Shown: positions 25,312-39,300 of the stretch, piece by piece
Layout of the letters: the number at the start of each line of letters is the position of its first letter
Position numbering within the stretch: the first letter of the stretch is position 1
Source: Proteromonas lacertae
Lineage: Eukaryota; Sar; Bigyra; Opalinata; Proteromonadidae
Length of the DNA stretch: 64,000 nucleotides
Reading direction: 5' to 3'
Assembly: GCA_002245135.1 (NCBI GenBank)
Contig: NGBS01001160.1
Location: 248,001-312,000, forward strand
Position numbers and translations under genes: made by a program
The notes under the pieces: generated by a model
What the model was told of the DNA's origin: nothing
The model's input: the letters and a program-made list of their open reading frames with translations, nothing else
Database searches by the model: none

Positions 25312-27445
25312 ATGAAATTTGTCGCTTTAATCAGTGGAGGCAAAGATAGCATATATAACATAATTGAATGTATAAAGAGAGGTCATACACTCGAATGCGT
25401 TGGTAATTTATGTCCAAAGCAAAGTATGAAATCTACAAATGTTTATTTTAGAAGATAATGAAGAAATAATAGCAGAAACAGATAGTTATATGTTTCAAAC
25501 AATTGGTTATAATTTAATCGAAGGAATTGGTGAATGTTTAGAAGTTCCAGTTTATCAAGCCAGCTTATCAGGAAGATCTATTAATGTTGAAATGAACTAT
25601 AGTGTAACTGAGAATGATGAGATAGAAGACATGTACAAATTGATATTGAGAATAAAAGTATTGATTAATTTGAATATTGTATAATAGAAAGAACATCCTG
25701 AAATAGAAGGAGTATCAGTAGGTGCAGTACTCTCTAACTATCAACGAATTCGTGTAGAAAATGTGTGTTCTCGTTTATGTATGACTCCTTTATGTTATTT
25801 ATGGGAAAGAGATCAATGTGAATTATTAGATGAAATGATTGAATGCAATATGAATGCAATATTAGTTAAAACAGCAGCACTTGGATTAATTCCCGAGAAA
25901 CACTTGAATAAAACGATTGAAGAATTGAGAGATGATTTACATGAATTAGTATTGTTATATACTCTTAAAATTATATTAATATTGTTGTTAGAATAAGAAA
26001 TATGGTGTAAATGTATGTGGTGAAGGAGGTGAATATGAAAGTTTAACATTAGATTGTCCAATATATCATAAGAGAATAATAATGTATATATATATAATAA
26101 TTGTTGTAAATAGTGATGAAGGTGAAATCTCAATATATTCTAAACATGAATATGATTGTGTAGGTCATTATATAATAAAGAAATTCCATTTAGAAGACAA
26201 ATTAGAAAAAGATATAATCCCAATAAAACCAATAGAAATTCCAAATAATCCAAGAGTGAAAGATTTACATTATGTATATAATAAAGAACATAATATAAAG
26301 ATCAATATCTCATCTTCTACAATTAATACTGATAATAATAATACTGATGTATTTAGTATAAGAAGTAAAGATGATTTAATGAATGTATCATTTACTTCAT
26401 CAACAACAAATGAAAAGCTATTTGATTTATTAGTAGAAAATTGTAATAAGAATAATATGAATATTAATGATATTATTTCAATTCACTTTTATCTGTGTAA
26501 TATTGATAATCATTATTCAAATATGATTGATCAGTTCAATGAAGTATTTGACAAATCAACTCCAACTATAACAATACTTGAACATAGAAATAACCATTCA
26601 ATAATTGAAGCAATATTTATAAAAGTATATATTTAAATATATCTTGATATAGAAATCTTCAATTCATTTAAATCCTGCAGGTATGTATCCAGGTCGAGGT
26701 GTATTAAGAATTACATCACAATCATCTTATTTCCCAAGAATTGATGAAGATCTGAAATCGTCAAGCCAAGCTACAAATATCAGTGGAGTGATTTATTCAT
26801 CTTCAATATTACCTTATTATTGTGATAATATGATAATTACTGAAGATTATACTATAAATCATTGTAATAGAATAATTGATTATATTAAAAATATGTTGAA
26901 AATAATGTACAGTAAGATAAATAATTCAATTGAAATTGTGATTTATATTTCTGAAAAAGGAAGTGATTCAATAAAAGACTATTCAGAATTGATAGATAAT
27001 GTGAATGAAATATTGAATAACACATCAATACCAGTAGTTTATATAGTTGTACCGAAAATTGCCAAAATGTGCATCAATACAAATAGAGTGTATTAATATG
27101 ATGAATTGGGTTTATGAACAATTACCACCAACTTATATTTCAAAAACAGTAGATTTAGAAAGTGGTTGTAACTGTATTATTAACGGTATTTATAATCCAA
27201 TTTCGTATTTATCGTTGAAAATTGATGTTGTTGTACCTCCTAATACAGTTTTAGATTTTGAAAGTTTAATTGTGAAAAATGTGATAAGTGTTGTAGATAC
27301 TATGGTAAAAGAATCAAAGTTCAGCTTAGATGATGTAGTTTCAATACGATATTACTATTTACATAATGTAATAGACAATATATTTGTTAATTGTATGATT
27401 CTCTTATCAAATTCATTTTTTATAGATCTGTCCCTATCCTTATAA
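25312..27445 (+). CDS. DPH6: DPH6, diphthine-ammonia ligase fused to RidA-like domains
   Basis: Catalyses the last step of diphthamide formation on elongation factor 2 (ATP-dependent amidation of diphthine). The N-terminal PP-loop ATPase has ISGGKDS at residues 8-14, SYMFQTIGY, and the family block YGVNVCGEGGEYESLTLDCPI. Two RidA/YjgF-type domains follow, as in yeast Dph6: MYPGRGVLRITSQSSYFPRI opens the recognisable one and LPKCASIQIECI closes it. Introns include 25424-25451, 25658-25687, 25949-25991 and 26084-26113. A one-base break is located by the RidA motif to AAAA at 27055-27058; the unshifted frame would stop at 27095. The annotated end is TAA 27443-27445. A further open stretch in another frame to about 27541 (SVPILITKELAFQPIIF) looks like the last RidA strand, so the true end may be there. 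Confidence 0.85.
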
Positions 27446-27804
27446 CAAAGGAATTGGCATTTCAACCAATTATATTCCCTGCGTCTTATCAAATATCAAC
27501 GTGTTGTCAATTACTCTCACAACTTTCGATAAGGGTATTATAGATAAACATATTCTTGTTTGAGAATAGATAATCTATTTTTAATACCTATCTTATTTTG
27601 CCTAAAGGTTTTTCGATTATTTTAAGTTGATCATAACAATTTTTCTCTAAACTCTAAAGTGCAGTTCATTACTTCATTCACATCTCACATCAGCTAAAAA
27701 CTTGCGAATCAATATAACATATATAACATCAGAATAACTGAATTTAATTCATTACTTACATTTTGACCTGTCATTTTTGATTAGAATCAAAAAGTCGTAA
27801 TTTT
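27446..27804. other. Intergenic region, possibly containing the last DPH6 codons
   Basis: The first ~95 bp may be the real end of DPH6 in a shifted frame (see that entry). The remaining ~260 bp is AT-rich sequence before the BTB gene, with nothing else recognisable. Confidence 0.5.
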
Positions 27805-29187
27805 ATGGAAATAAAATTGCAAAGTGCTGAAGATGCGTACATATATATATTTTTTATTGTCTTAGATGGCTGAAAATTCTGAAAGACGAGCGGCTGTGTG
27901 ATATCATATTCAACCTAGAAAACAACCAAGTCAGAATTCCTAGTCTAAAAGCAATCCTGAGAGTACAAAATGAAGTCTTGGGTGAAATGATTAATAATTG
28001 TGAGTCAAACGGCGATGGTAGGAATATAACCATCAATGATATTAAAGGAGACACATTTCAAAGTTTTCTTTATTATCTTTTTGGAGGAAAGGTATAATGT
28101 ACATATATTTCCTAGATTATTCTAAGTGCTTTCAACATTTGTGAAATGTTGAAGATTAGTTATAGATTCAAAGAATTACGACTGAAAGATGACTGCCAAA
28201 AGTATAATATATTCCATTTAATACTCTATAATTAGATATATTGGTAATCATATGACTTTAAAATTACTAGACGAGATGGTGAATACTGTACCTCAGGAAA
28301 TAATAAGAGATTTCGAAGATTTAATCAAAACTTTTATTTTTTATCAAGGATATAAATTGTTTGAAGATTATGTCGGAAGAATTAAAGATATGTCAATTCC
28401 TTCAATCAATTTAATTGTAAATAGCTCAATCATCCTTTGCTCTGAAGATTCATTTCTATCTGGATTAATATATTACTTTTCAGGTGATAATTCGACCAAT
28501 GTGTCGTTTGGAGATAAATCCTTTTTAGCTCATGTTCAATGGAAATATGTATCTGAGGAAAGTATATATATACTTATGTTAGTATTTATAGAAGTACAAA
28601 TGCTAAAAGAAAAAAGAATCATTTCAATTGAAGAATATAATGAAATTGAAACATTACAAAAATCACCATCTTCAGAAATGATGAAATCAAGCCAGCTTGT
28701 CTATCATAAGCATTACATATTCCAACCAACTGATAGTCATATAATAAATCAATTAATTATTAGAGCAATAGACTGTGAAGAATATAACATCGAATTGAAT
28801 GAGAATGAAATGAACGTTATTAATACCTTACCTTTACACGATTATTTACCTTTATTATTAAACTCTAAATGTGATAGAGTATTTGTAACTGGATTATTTA
28901 TTATTTATTCGTTAAATAAAGTTATAGAAGAGTGTGTAGATGCACATAATTTAAATATAATTTTTGAAAGAGTTTTGAAAATTAGATCATCGAAACTGCA
29001 ATATAAATCCGTTTTGAATAATATTATGATTATATTTACAGGTGATTATGAAAGGTTTAGTAAAATAGATAAAGCTTGTGGAAGATCAGTTTTGTTACAA
29101 ATCATGATAGCTAATCAGAACCTTAATACTATTTATTTATCATCTTTTGCACAAATGTTGGGTGAATTAGTTAATAATTCAAGTATA

Positions 29188-29244
<57 letters not shown>

Positions 29245-29437
29245 GGTGTTGATCAGAAGTATCTTAGTGATAATCTGAATGAGTCAATATATGAAGCATT
29301 ATTTAGTAATAATAAATGTGATAAAACGTTATTAACTTATCCATTAACTACATATAAACTCACACTTTATACTGATACTGAAGTAATTAAACCATCTACC
29401 GAATTGGGAATATTATGTAAATATACAATATCACCAA

Positions 29438-29480
<43 letters not shown>

Positions 29481-30151
29481 ATATTCATTAGATTTACCAG
29501 ATGGTTTAATATTTGATACAAATGATGGATCAATTCGTGGTTGTCCTGAAGTAATAATTCCATCCACTCCTTTCACAATCACTGCTTTAGGCAACAACAA
29601 TCAACAAATCACTGATTGCATTATTAATATATCAATAACAATTGGATTTATTGTAAGAGATTGGAATTCATGTATTTCCTTATCTCAAAATGGTTTATTA
29701 GCATCAATCCCACATTGTGGACATTGCTATTTTGAACCATTGTATATTCCAGTTCTAATGAAATCTGGAAAGTATTGTGCAACGTTCTATGTAACTGAAG
29801 ATGGTAATCATAATGGTAGTCTAATGCTTGGTGCTACAAAGGAGAAAAGACTTATTGAGGAATAATATTTTTTCTGATTCATATACTTATTGTTATTGTG
29901 GAAGTAATGGAAGATTATATGGACAACAAATACCACAACAACATAATTTTATAACTTTGAAAGAACATGATTCTATTGAAATATTCTATGATATTGATAA
30001 TAGGACAATTAAATATGCTATTAATGGGAAGATGATTAATAATATGTTTACTAATGTTGAAACACCACTTTACCCGTATTGTGAATTGTGTGGACAATAT
30101 ACTACTATTTCATTGAAACTGATGAGTTTTGTTAAAGATAACTCTATATAA
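27805..30151 (+). CDS. BTB/POZ protein with Ig-like (He_PIG) and SPRY domains
   Basis: The ATG at 27805 begins MEIKLQSAEDAWLKILKDER and splices into a BTB domain (LCDIIFNLENNQVRIPSLKA ... ITINDIKGDTFQSFLYYLFGGK). Helices that look like a BACK region follow (NICEMLKISYRFKELRLKDD onward). A He_PIG Ig-like unit comes next (ISPNLPDGLIFDTNDGSIRG). The last ~170 residues form a SPRY domain (ISLSQNGLL..., GKYCATFYV, SIEIFYDIDNRTIKYAINGK). Such BTB proteins often serve as CUL3 ubiquitin-ligase adaptors, with SPRY as the substrate-binding part (family knowledge, not shown here). Apparent poly-Tyr and poly-Ile/Tyr stretches are introns made of (ATT)n and (TA)n, not protein. A single-base break lies at the A-run 29845-29848, and the SPRY reading resumes one frame over to TAA 30149-30151. 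Confidence 0.75.
29183..29245 (+). repeat. (ATT)n microsatellite forming most of an intron
   Basis: A 63 nt intron of the BTB/SPRY gene (GTATAT...TATATAG) whose interior is almost pure ATT repeat. Unspliced, it stays open and would add a run of tyrosines. Confidence 0.75.
29438..29491 (+). repeat. (TA)n microsatellite inside an intron
   Basis: A 54 nt intron of the same gene, starting GTATATATA and ending ATTAG, dominated by TA repeat. Splicing joins ISP to NLPDGLIFDTNDG and restores the He_PIG domain. Confidence 0.75.
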
Positions 30152-30361
30152 TGTTAGGATTTTTTATTATTATATATTTAAGCACTAGCTCCGCTTTATT
30201 GTAAAAAATATGATTAATTAAGCCATAACTGATCTTATTGTTTGTGTTTATTGGGATTTTTGTATTGGATGAGAAGAGTAAAAGTAAAAGAACAATTATT
30301 GAAAAATAGTCGGTATTTTGATCGTTACATTTTTCGTTTGAATCAGTTACTCAATTATAAT

Positions 30362-33300
30362 ATGCTTTATTTATTTTTAATAATATTATTATTAAATGGA
30401 ATAAATTGCTTCGATACTTCTGTTGGGTTTTTGCATGGTACTGATCCTGCATATTACGCTTTGTTCGAACAACTAGTAAACCACTATAAAACTGAATTGG
30501 GCATTACAATTACTCCAATTGATAAAGACGCAAGTGATCATGACAAATATAATACTGCCATTAATGAATTGAAAGCAGACAAAATAACTATAGCATTTGG
30601 TATATTTAAAATGGATGATCCTGCATGGTATGATGATATTGCCAGGTCTGCAGGAGTTTATATTTTCAACAGCATGTTAGACTATAATATCACCACCTGT
30701 CTCACAAACATTATAATAAATCGATCCCCATGTGATTCTGATAATTCTGGATCAGAGCACTTCTCTCAAGAGTTCAAAGTTCATAGTGTGACTTGTATCA
30801 AAGAATTCACCAATTCAACCTTGTTTAGAAGATGCTGGTCAATGCGTAAAGTCAAAAGGATTTGATTTGAATGAGATTAAGTATGATGCTACTACTGTTG
30901 AAGATGAGTTTAAAAAAGTGAAAAGCTGATCATCCAGAAGGATCTACTATATATGTATATGTAGAAAAGGCTCAAGAAAGTGCATTAGTTACAGCATATC
31001 AAACTGCAGGACTAACATCTGACAAATATCCTCTCGTTTTCTTTCATGATGCTACTTACTCAGATATTATAAGTAAATCAGAAAATAAAGGTCATTATTT
31101 AATGACTGAATTACACGATTTATCAATGGATGCAAATATTGAAGCATTAATGGAAGTGAATAGTGTTAAATATCACAGAAATTATGATGCTTTATATTTG
31201 TATATTAATACAGTTTTTATTTATTTTTAAATAGATTAGGAATGATTCATATATACTTCAACAAAGCCAAATCATTAGATTCTACAGATACTACAAGTAT
31301 TATCTATGGATTATATTATACAAACTACAAAATCAACAACACTGAATTTGAATTGTTTCCTAACAATCGTGTTATGACAAATTCATTATTAATTAAATTC
31401 AATGGAGCTGATACTCAACCAGATGTTACTGGTTTTACCAATGCCAGATAGAATACAATACAGTACATCTCCTGGTCGTCCAGCTATTAATATATGTAAT
31501 CATTTAGATGATAATCCAATAGCTTCTGCTATTTATGTCATTTTTATGGTTTATACTTCTGGTGAATATAAAGAAGTTGAAAGGGGTATTTTAGATGCAA
31601 TGTCTGTTGCTGTAAAATATATTAATGCAAAAGCACCTTTATTAAACAAAGAAATTGTTCCTATTTATATTGATGCTAATGTAAATTTTGATATTATTGT
31701 TCAATATATTACTGAAGTTGAAAAACAAATGAAAGTTGTAGCAATGTTTACTACTTTAGTATTGGATGATTTTAACAGGCTTATTGAAAGTATATCTATA
31801 TTTATTTATTCAATATTTAGCAAGAAAATTCTCATATCCAGTTTATTCATTGTTAAATACACCTGGTGAAAAATGTACTAATACTTATTTATCAATATCT
31901 TTTTATTTTTTTATATTTACAATATATTATTATGATTCTTTAACTTTATATAAACTGGTATACCAATATCATTATCCTTTGAAATTGTCAATCAGTATTT
32001 CATTAGAAACAAAAATCCAAGTGTGTTTGTCTTATACAGTGATAAATACTTTGGAAGTGTTGCTTATGAAGCTTTAAGCACTTTAATCGTAAATGAAAAC
32101 ATTAATAAAATTGGTGAATATATGTTTGAAGAAAACACAGCTGCTCAAAGTGTGAATGCTTGTGCATCAATCTATGAAAGTTGTACTGATAGTATATATT
32201 TTATCTATATTTATTTAATATATATAGATTGTTATATTATTGATATTGCTGAAAGAGAATTTGATTATTTATTCTATACCAATTGCTTTATGAGTAATAC
32301 AACAACAATGAATTCTAAAAAATTTACAGTATTTTCATTTACTATGGATGAAAACTCATTGAACATACTTAAAGATTTACCACCATCTAGTGGTAATATA
32401 TCCAATTTAGACGGTCATTACGTTATTTCATATTACTTTGATTCTATGGATAGTGAAATTGGCAAATCAATAAAAGCTTCTTTAAAAGAAAATTTCTATT
32501 ATAAAGAGTTTACTTCAATTATGGCAACCTCATATAATACTATTTTCTTATGGGAAGAGTCAGTTAGAATTGCCCATTCTTTTGATTATGAACTTGTTAA
32601 AAAGTATTTCTATTGTTATTATTATGTTATTTAATAGAACTTTAACTCCCTCTCATTATGAAGGTGCTGGTGGTAAATTCTTTATAAACAAGAAAGGAGT
32701 AATTAGCGCACAAATACACATTGGAATTGTATTAATATATTTATTTATGTTTCTATTTAGATAAACAATGGAACAATACAATTAGTTTCTTATAGTTATT
32801 TTTTAACAAACGGATTTGTTTTTACAAACAGAGATCAAATATGTGATTTTCAATCTGGAATTGCATCAGCGCAACCAACAAAATATGTTGGATTCTTTGT
32901 GAATAGTGATGGTTATATAGGTAAATTGATGAATACTTATACAAAGCCAATACCTATTGTTATTGATTTCTTAAACGATGAAGGAGGTTCAAATGGAATT
33001 ATTATTCAATTGTTATATTTAGATATAGAAAAATTCAACAATGAAGAATATATGAATGAAATGGATAAAAAAGTATTAGTCTATCTTGGAACTAATTCAA
33101 ACGATTTTAGAAGCAGAGTTCAACAGTTTTTAATAAAGAAAAAGAAGATATTATTCAGTATAATGCCAGTTACAGGTGAACAATGTTTATCAAATGTTAT
33201 TAATGTTGGTAGACTTCCTCATCATTATCATCCTCATATGTTGATTTATCATTTCATTAGATCAGTTAATTGTGCTTTTGTTGCTGCTTGGGATGAGTAT

Positions 33301-36300
33301 ATTTATGCATTTATATTGTTTTTAATAGGAGTGAATATGATATTGAATTAGCACAACTAGTTTATGAAGCTTCTCTAACATACAAAGGAATGAATTGTAG
33401 TTTCTTTACATTCAATGGTACTGAAGGAATATCTGATTTAGTTGGTAATTTAACTGCAAATGTTTCTCAAGATGCTACTGTTTTCAGTTATGCTGGTGCT
33501 TTTACTGAAGATTTCTTAGGTGAATTATATAGTTTAGATAGTAATTACACTATTGTAATAGCTGATCAATATGAATCATTAGTCTCTGAAAGTAAGCATC
33601 AAGAATACTATAAAGGAGTTTATATTGCAAGTACATATTTATCAGAAGATAATGATGTTGTTAATAATGCAATGAAAGATTTAGTTGGAAGTCAGTATGG
33701 TGAAGTCCCTAATTGTATGAATGAAATCACTACAAAAGTGTATATTACTAATATATTTATCTATCTGATAGACATACTTCAATGTTATTCTTCAATGACG
33801 CTGTTGCTAAAACTGGTTCAACTGATCCATTTACCATTAGAAAACAATTTTATAAACTTACGGAATCTACACCTCAAGGTGATACAATTGTTGAGAAGAA
33901 CAATTTAATGTCAACTAAGTTTATAATGGGTAGAGTAAATGATGATTACAATGTTGAGATTGTTTGTAAATCTCCATATCCATTACTAGTTAATCCATTC
34001 TCTGAATATGTATATTTTTATTTGATTATATATAGCTGACTAACTTCAACGAGTATAAAACCTGTAAATTTGATGAAAAGATTGAATCAGATTCTGATGT
34101 TTATAATGAAGATGCTTATGTAGTTGATGATGATGTTTTAAGAGTTGAAATTATTATAAACGAAGGACAAGAAGATTTAACGCTGTTTCTAGTTTTATCC
34201 ACAATTTTAATGAAACAGAATAATAAAGGAGGATTTTTAGATAGAAAGATAGTTGCAGAAAGATTATATTGTCCTAAAACAAACTCAACAGAAGATATAG
34301 AAACATTAGAAACAGAAATAGAGAATAGAACATCTTCATTTTTTATTAGTAATTGCAAAGAAGAATTGATACAACCTGTCTTTGAATATTTCGTAGGTAA
34401 GAATATCTTGTTCTTTGATATAACTGATAGTGATGCTACAAATTGTGTTAATAATATGTATGTTTATATATATATATTTAATATATAGTCTTGTATTTGG
34501 TTCAACACCTCCGCAACGTACAATTCCTAATTTGTTCTATTTAAGAAAGACAAGAGAAGACTTTTATATATTAATATTAGCACCAGAGTCATATAAAACA
34601 TCCAATGAAATAAAATTAGTTACTTCAACAATAACTGAATTAACAGGTAGTTACAGAACCTATTTTGTTAAAGATAGTGATGAAGTTAAATCTGCTATTC
34701 AAGAATCAAGAGTGTATTTTTCATCAGGTTTTATTGTATTAAACTATCTTACAGGTGATTTATTCCAGTGACGTTTATCAATGTTTGAATGAAACTTATA
34801 GTGATTTAGATAGAGAGTATTTTGAACAGCATTATATAGTTGTTACACCGAATGGTGATGAATTTAGAAAATTACCACCAGCATTATCACATCATAATCT
34901 TTTAATTACATCTTATTTTGTTGATCATATTGAAGGAAATATTATGTCTTCAGGATTACATAACTTACTTGGAAATGATCATTTTATTACAGAAAATGAA
35001 TTGAAGGTATATGTTGCTGCAGATTATTTCTTAAATGCTTTACTTTCATGCTTATCTGAGAATGTGACAATATTAAGAGATAAAATAATAGAAACTCATT
35101 ATACAACGCCAATTGGAAATGTCAATATTCGTGAATCATTATATCCTGATTTACCTGTCATTTTATTAACTTCAAATAATGGAAAAGTAGAATTGGAAGC
35201 TGTATTATCTAAACAATGGCATTCTGAATTATTCAGAAGAAATGCATTTAATCCAACATCATATTCAACTTGTAGTTATGCATCCTCTCATTTTATTGAA
35301 TTGGAATATACAAAAATTATATTAGCTTTACCAGTAAGTGGTGAATTGAAAGAATATGGTGCAGATACAGTAATTGGATTATATGCAGGAGTTGATAAAG
35401 TCAATTATGATGCTAGTTATGATGCAAGAACATTATTATCTCATGTTGTTGATATTGGCTCAGATACAGAAACATTAGTTGAGAAGTTAACAAATGCTAC
35501 AGAGAAATATAATTCATCTGTTATATTTGGATTATATGGAAGTGATCAAAGAAAAGCAATAATGCCATTACTACATGATGAAGATGATGAATTGATGTTA
35601 TTCTATTTATTTGACAATGAAGGTGAAGAATGTGATTCTAATATAGTTTATATGGGACCTTCTGTTTATAGTAATACAATATTAATACCATGGATTCAAT
35701 CTAATCTTGGCAATTCATTAATTATATTGTATCATACAACCACTGAACAACAAGCTATGTATAGATATTATAAAAGGCATTTAGAATTAAGAGGAATGAC
35801 ATTAGCTGATTCAATTCCAATTAATTTAGGAGTTACTGATATGTCTTATATTGTGAGTAGGATAGTAAGTACAATGTCATCTGGTGGTGTTTTATTATCA
35901 TTATTATTGAAGTCTAGTAATGTTGCTTTATTTAAAGAAATGGCAAATCAAAAAGTAGATGCTAATGTTTATCCAGTTGTTACATTGTATTTAGATAATT
36001 ATGAGTTAACTCAGAGTTATTCAGATATATATAATAATCATTATTCCTTCTATTATGTTGATGTTAATGCAGCATTAAATAGATCAATATCTAGTTATTA
36101 TGTAAATAAGTATTATTTCTCACCATTGACAGTAGAAAATGCTTTAGGATATACAGCTGTTCATATGTTTAATGAAGCATTGAAAGTAATAGAAAAATCA
36201 AAAGGAAATATATCTTATACTATACCTGAGTTAAGAAATGCATTGTTCAGTTTAGATTTTGAATCTCTCACTGGTAGAACTGTATTAGATGAAACAATGT

Positions 36301-39300
36301 ATATTCAACATACTTATACAATATCAAAAATGATATGCAATAATGGATGTAAGTATCAAGTCTTATATTTAGGTAATGAAACACAGTCATATCCATTTTA
36401 TGACAGTCCAATCGGTGATAGTGTTAAACAGTGCAATTACAAACCAAATGGAAAATGGTTTGGTGTTAGAGACTTTAAAGAAGTTTATAAAGTTGGTTTA
36501 TTGTTTGATTTTAAAACAAACTATCGTTCTCAAGATTTATATGCTTATGATTCAGTTATATCTGCAGTTAATAATATCAATAATAACAATGACGGAACAT
36601 TTATTATGAATTATGTATTATATAATTATCAAGGAAATGCAGAGTTATTAAAGAAATATGCTAATGAATTGGCAAAGAATAAATTGGTATATGCAGTAAT
36701 AGGTGGAAATACCGAAAATGAAAGAGATATAATAGCTACAATAATGGAACAATATGATAAATTATATTTCTATCCATCTACTACAGAAGGACAACAATGT
36801 AAAGAAAATACACTTTATACAGGTGTTGTACCAAACCAATACATTGAACCACTAGTTACATATATCGTAAATGTAATGAATGTTAAAGATATTTACTTAA
36901 TTGGTAATGATAATGAGTATAGTCATATTATTCATGAAATATTTGTTAATTCAGCTTCTGGTTTATTGAATATAAAAGCTAACATTTTTATACAAGAAGA
37001 GATAGGACGATCATTACTTTATCTACAAAATACAACTAACACATTACCATCTGGAGGTGTAATTATTTGTACTTTGACAAGAGACTTGACATTAGAATAT
37101 ATAATTGGTATTCAACAAGCAATCACTGGAGTTGTTCCATATTATTTCTTCCCAATTACTATTGGACAATCTGAATTAGAGACAATCAAAGTAAGAGATG
37201 CATTACAGATACATTTAGTTGGACATTACTTTGATGTAAGTGTTTCAACTTCTGTATTTGCTGAAAGGATATATAATGATGCAGGAAGAAGACAAAATAT
37301 TCCATATTCTGAAAGTACTTATTCTGCAATGAATATATTCATTCCAACATTAATCAATTCTAATCTAAACAACAGTGCAAAAGTGTTAAAACCATTATTA
37401 TATAATTTACAGTTTAGAAGTGGTGATGGACCACAAACATTCCAAAGTAATCATCATAGAACAGCAGCATTTTATCTTGTGAAATATAATTCAGATAATA
37501 CACTTACACCAATATATGCACAAGATGAATCAATTGAGCCAAAAGCATGGAGTTGGAAGATTCCAGAAACAAGTGGACAAGTTTGTGACTTTTCAAATCC
37601 ATCGATTGGTGAAAAAGGCGATTCTAATTTCATTACAATTATGATTTTAGTTTCTTTGACTGGTGATAATAAAGATTATGATGATGGTTTGACTGATGCA
37701 ATATTAATGGCAGTTTCAGAGATTAATTCAAATGGTGGATTACTTGGTGTTACTCTTGTTACAGAAACTGTTGATATGGCTAGTGATGATTTGAAATGTA
37801 GTTCTGCAATAATAAAGTGCATGTGAAAAAGAAAAGATAAAGATTATTGTTGGAACTCCTTCATCTGTTTGTATTGATATGATAAATGATGTATTAGAAA
37901 TGAATGATGTTTTGTTAATACAATCATCCTACTTTGCTGGAGAATTTTGTACTAAAAATATCTTCTTTGCTGGTAGAGAAATCAGTTCATTGGACAGAGT
38001 GTTGGATTTATTATTAGATCCAAATCAAGAAGATCATTTTAATTATGTATTATTTGGTACAACTGATGAGTTTAGTTCAGAATATATTAAATATGCAGAA
38101 AAATATATTGAGTTTAAAGGTGCAAACATGTTGGTAAAGACTTTAGTAAGACCAGAAATTACTGATATTGATGATATTGTAACTAATATAATAACAAAGG
38201 CTAAAGATGGATGTATAATTCTATTTTTTGGATCAGCGACAATTCATCAGTTATTAGATTCAACTTTACAGAAATTAACTAATAACAATGAAGATAATAA
38301 ATTTACTATTGTTTCTTTGACAACAGCAGCAAATGCAGCAATGAAAGGAGTTTCAAGTTTTTCATCTGTTCAAAGTTATTTTGCTGATTTAGATACTGAA
38401 GAGAGTAAAACATTTATAGCTGGTATTGGTAAAAGAACAACTGCTGCTATATCAGAGAATATGGAATCTGTTTATTCAGCATTACACTTATGGGCTATGG
38501 CTGTAAAAGAAGCTGATTCTTTAGATGCAAGTTTAGTAAGAATGAAGTTGTATGGTAAAACATTTGATGCTCCAGAAGGTACAATTGGATTTTTAACTAA
38601 TCATTTAATGACTCATAGATTATACTTGGCAACAATGGTTGATAATAAGGGTAAATTTGAAATACAGTATAGATCTAGAGCTGCTTTAAGTTCCTCGTGT
38701 TTGGAAGAGATACATCAACGATGGTATTTATGTATGTAATTTGCAAAGTGGTACTGATCATATGAAACAAACTGTGAAATATATAGGTGTTTTAACTTCA
38801 TTCAGTGGAGAGTATTCAACCAATGAAAGAATGGCATTTAATGCAATTATATTAGCAATAAATGAGATTAATGCTGCTGGTGGTATATTAAGTAATCAAA
38901 TAGCTTTAGAGGTAAGAGATTGTAAATCAGAAATTCCATTATATGAAAAATATGCTCAAGAGTTAGCTGCTATGGAAGAAATAACAGTTGTGTTTGGTGG
39001 AACTCATAACACAATATCTGTTGCATTATCTCCAATATTCTCAAGATATAAAAAACTATATTTCTATTTAGGTCATGCAGCTGGTGAAACATGTAATGAT
39101 TATACTTATTCAGTTCATGTTATTTTATCACAATATGTAGAAGTTACTGCTAGATATGTATTCCCATATGCAGATTGTATTATATTAATAAAAGATGATT
39201 CTGTGGATAGTGTATTTTTGACTGAAGCTATTGGAGAAGCAGCTAAATCTTATGCTATACCAGTGCATGGTCCATATACTACACATGAAGTGAAGGAAAT

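Noticed and set aside
29183-29245. Poly-tyrosine stretch in the BTB/SPRY protein
   Set aside because: It is an (ATT)n intron with proper GTAT...TAG ends. Splicing gives a clean protein.
30820-30860. A 34 nt GTATCA...TTTAG intron in the giant receptor
   Set aside because: Joining it produces an immediate TAA; the A-run break at 30854-30857 gives a longer sensible frame.
37800-38740. Stop-codon skipping (skip the T of TAA/TAG/TGA) as the general cause of frame breaks
   Set aside because: It works for every +1 break by arithmetic. Where a motif locates the break (DPH6 RidA block; module linker near 38690) it lies well upstream of the stop, so it is not general.
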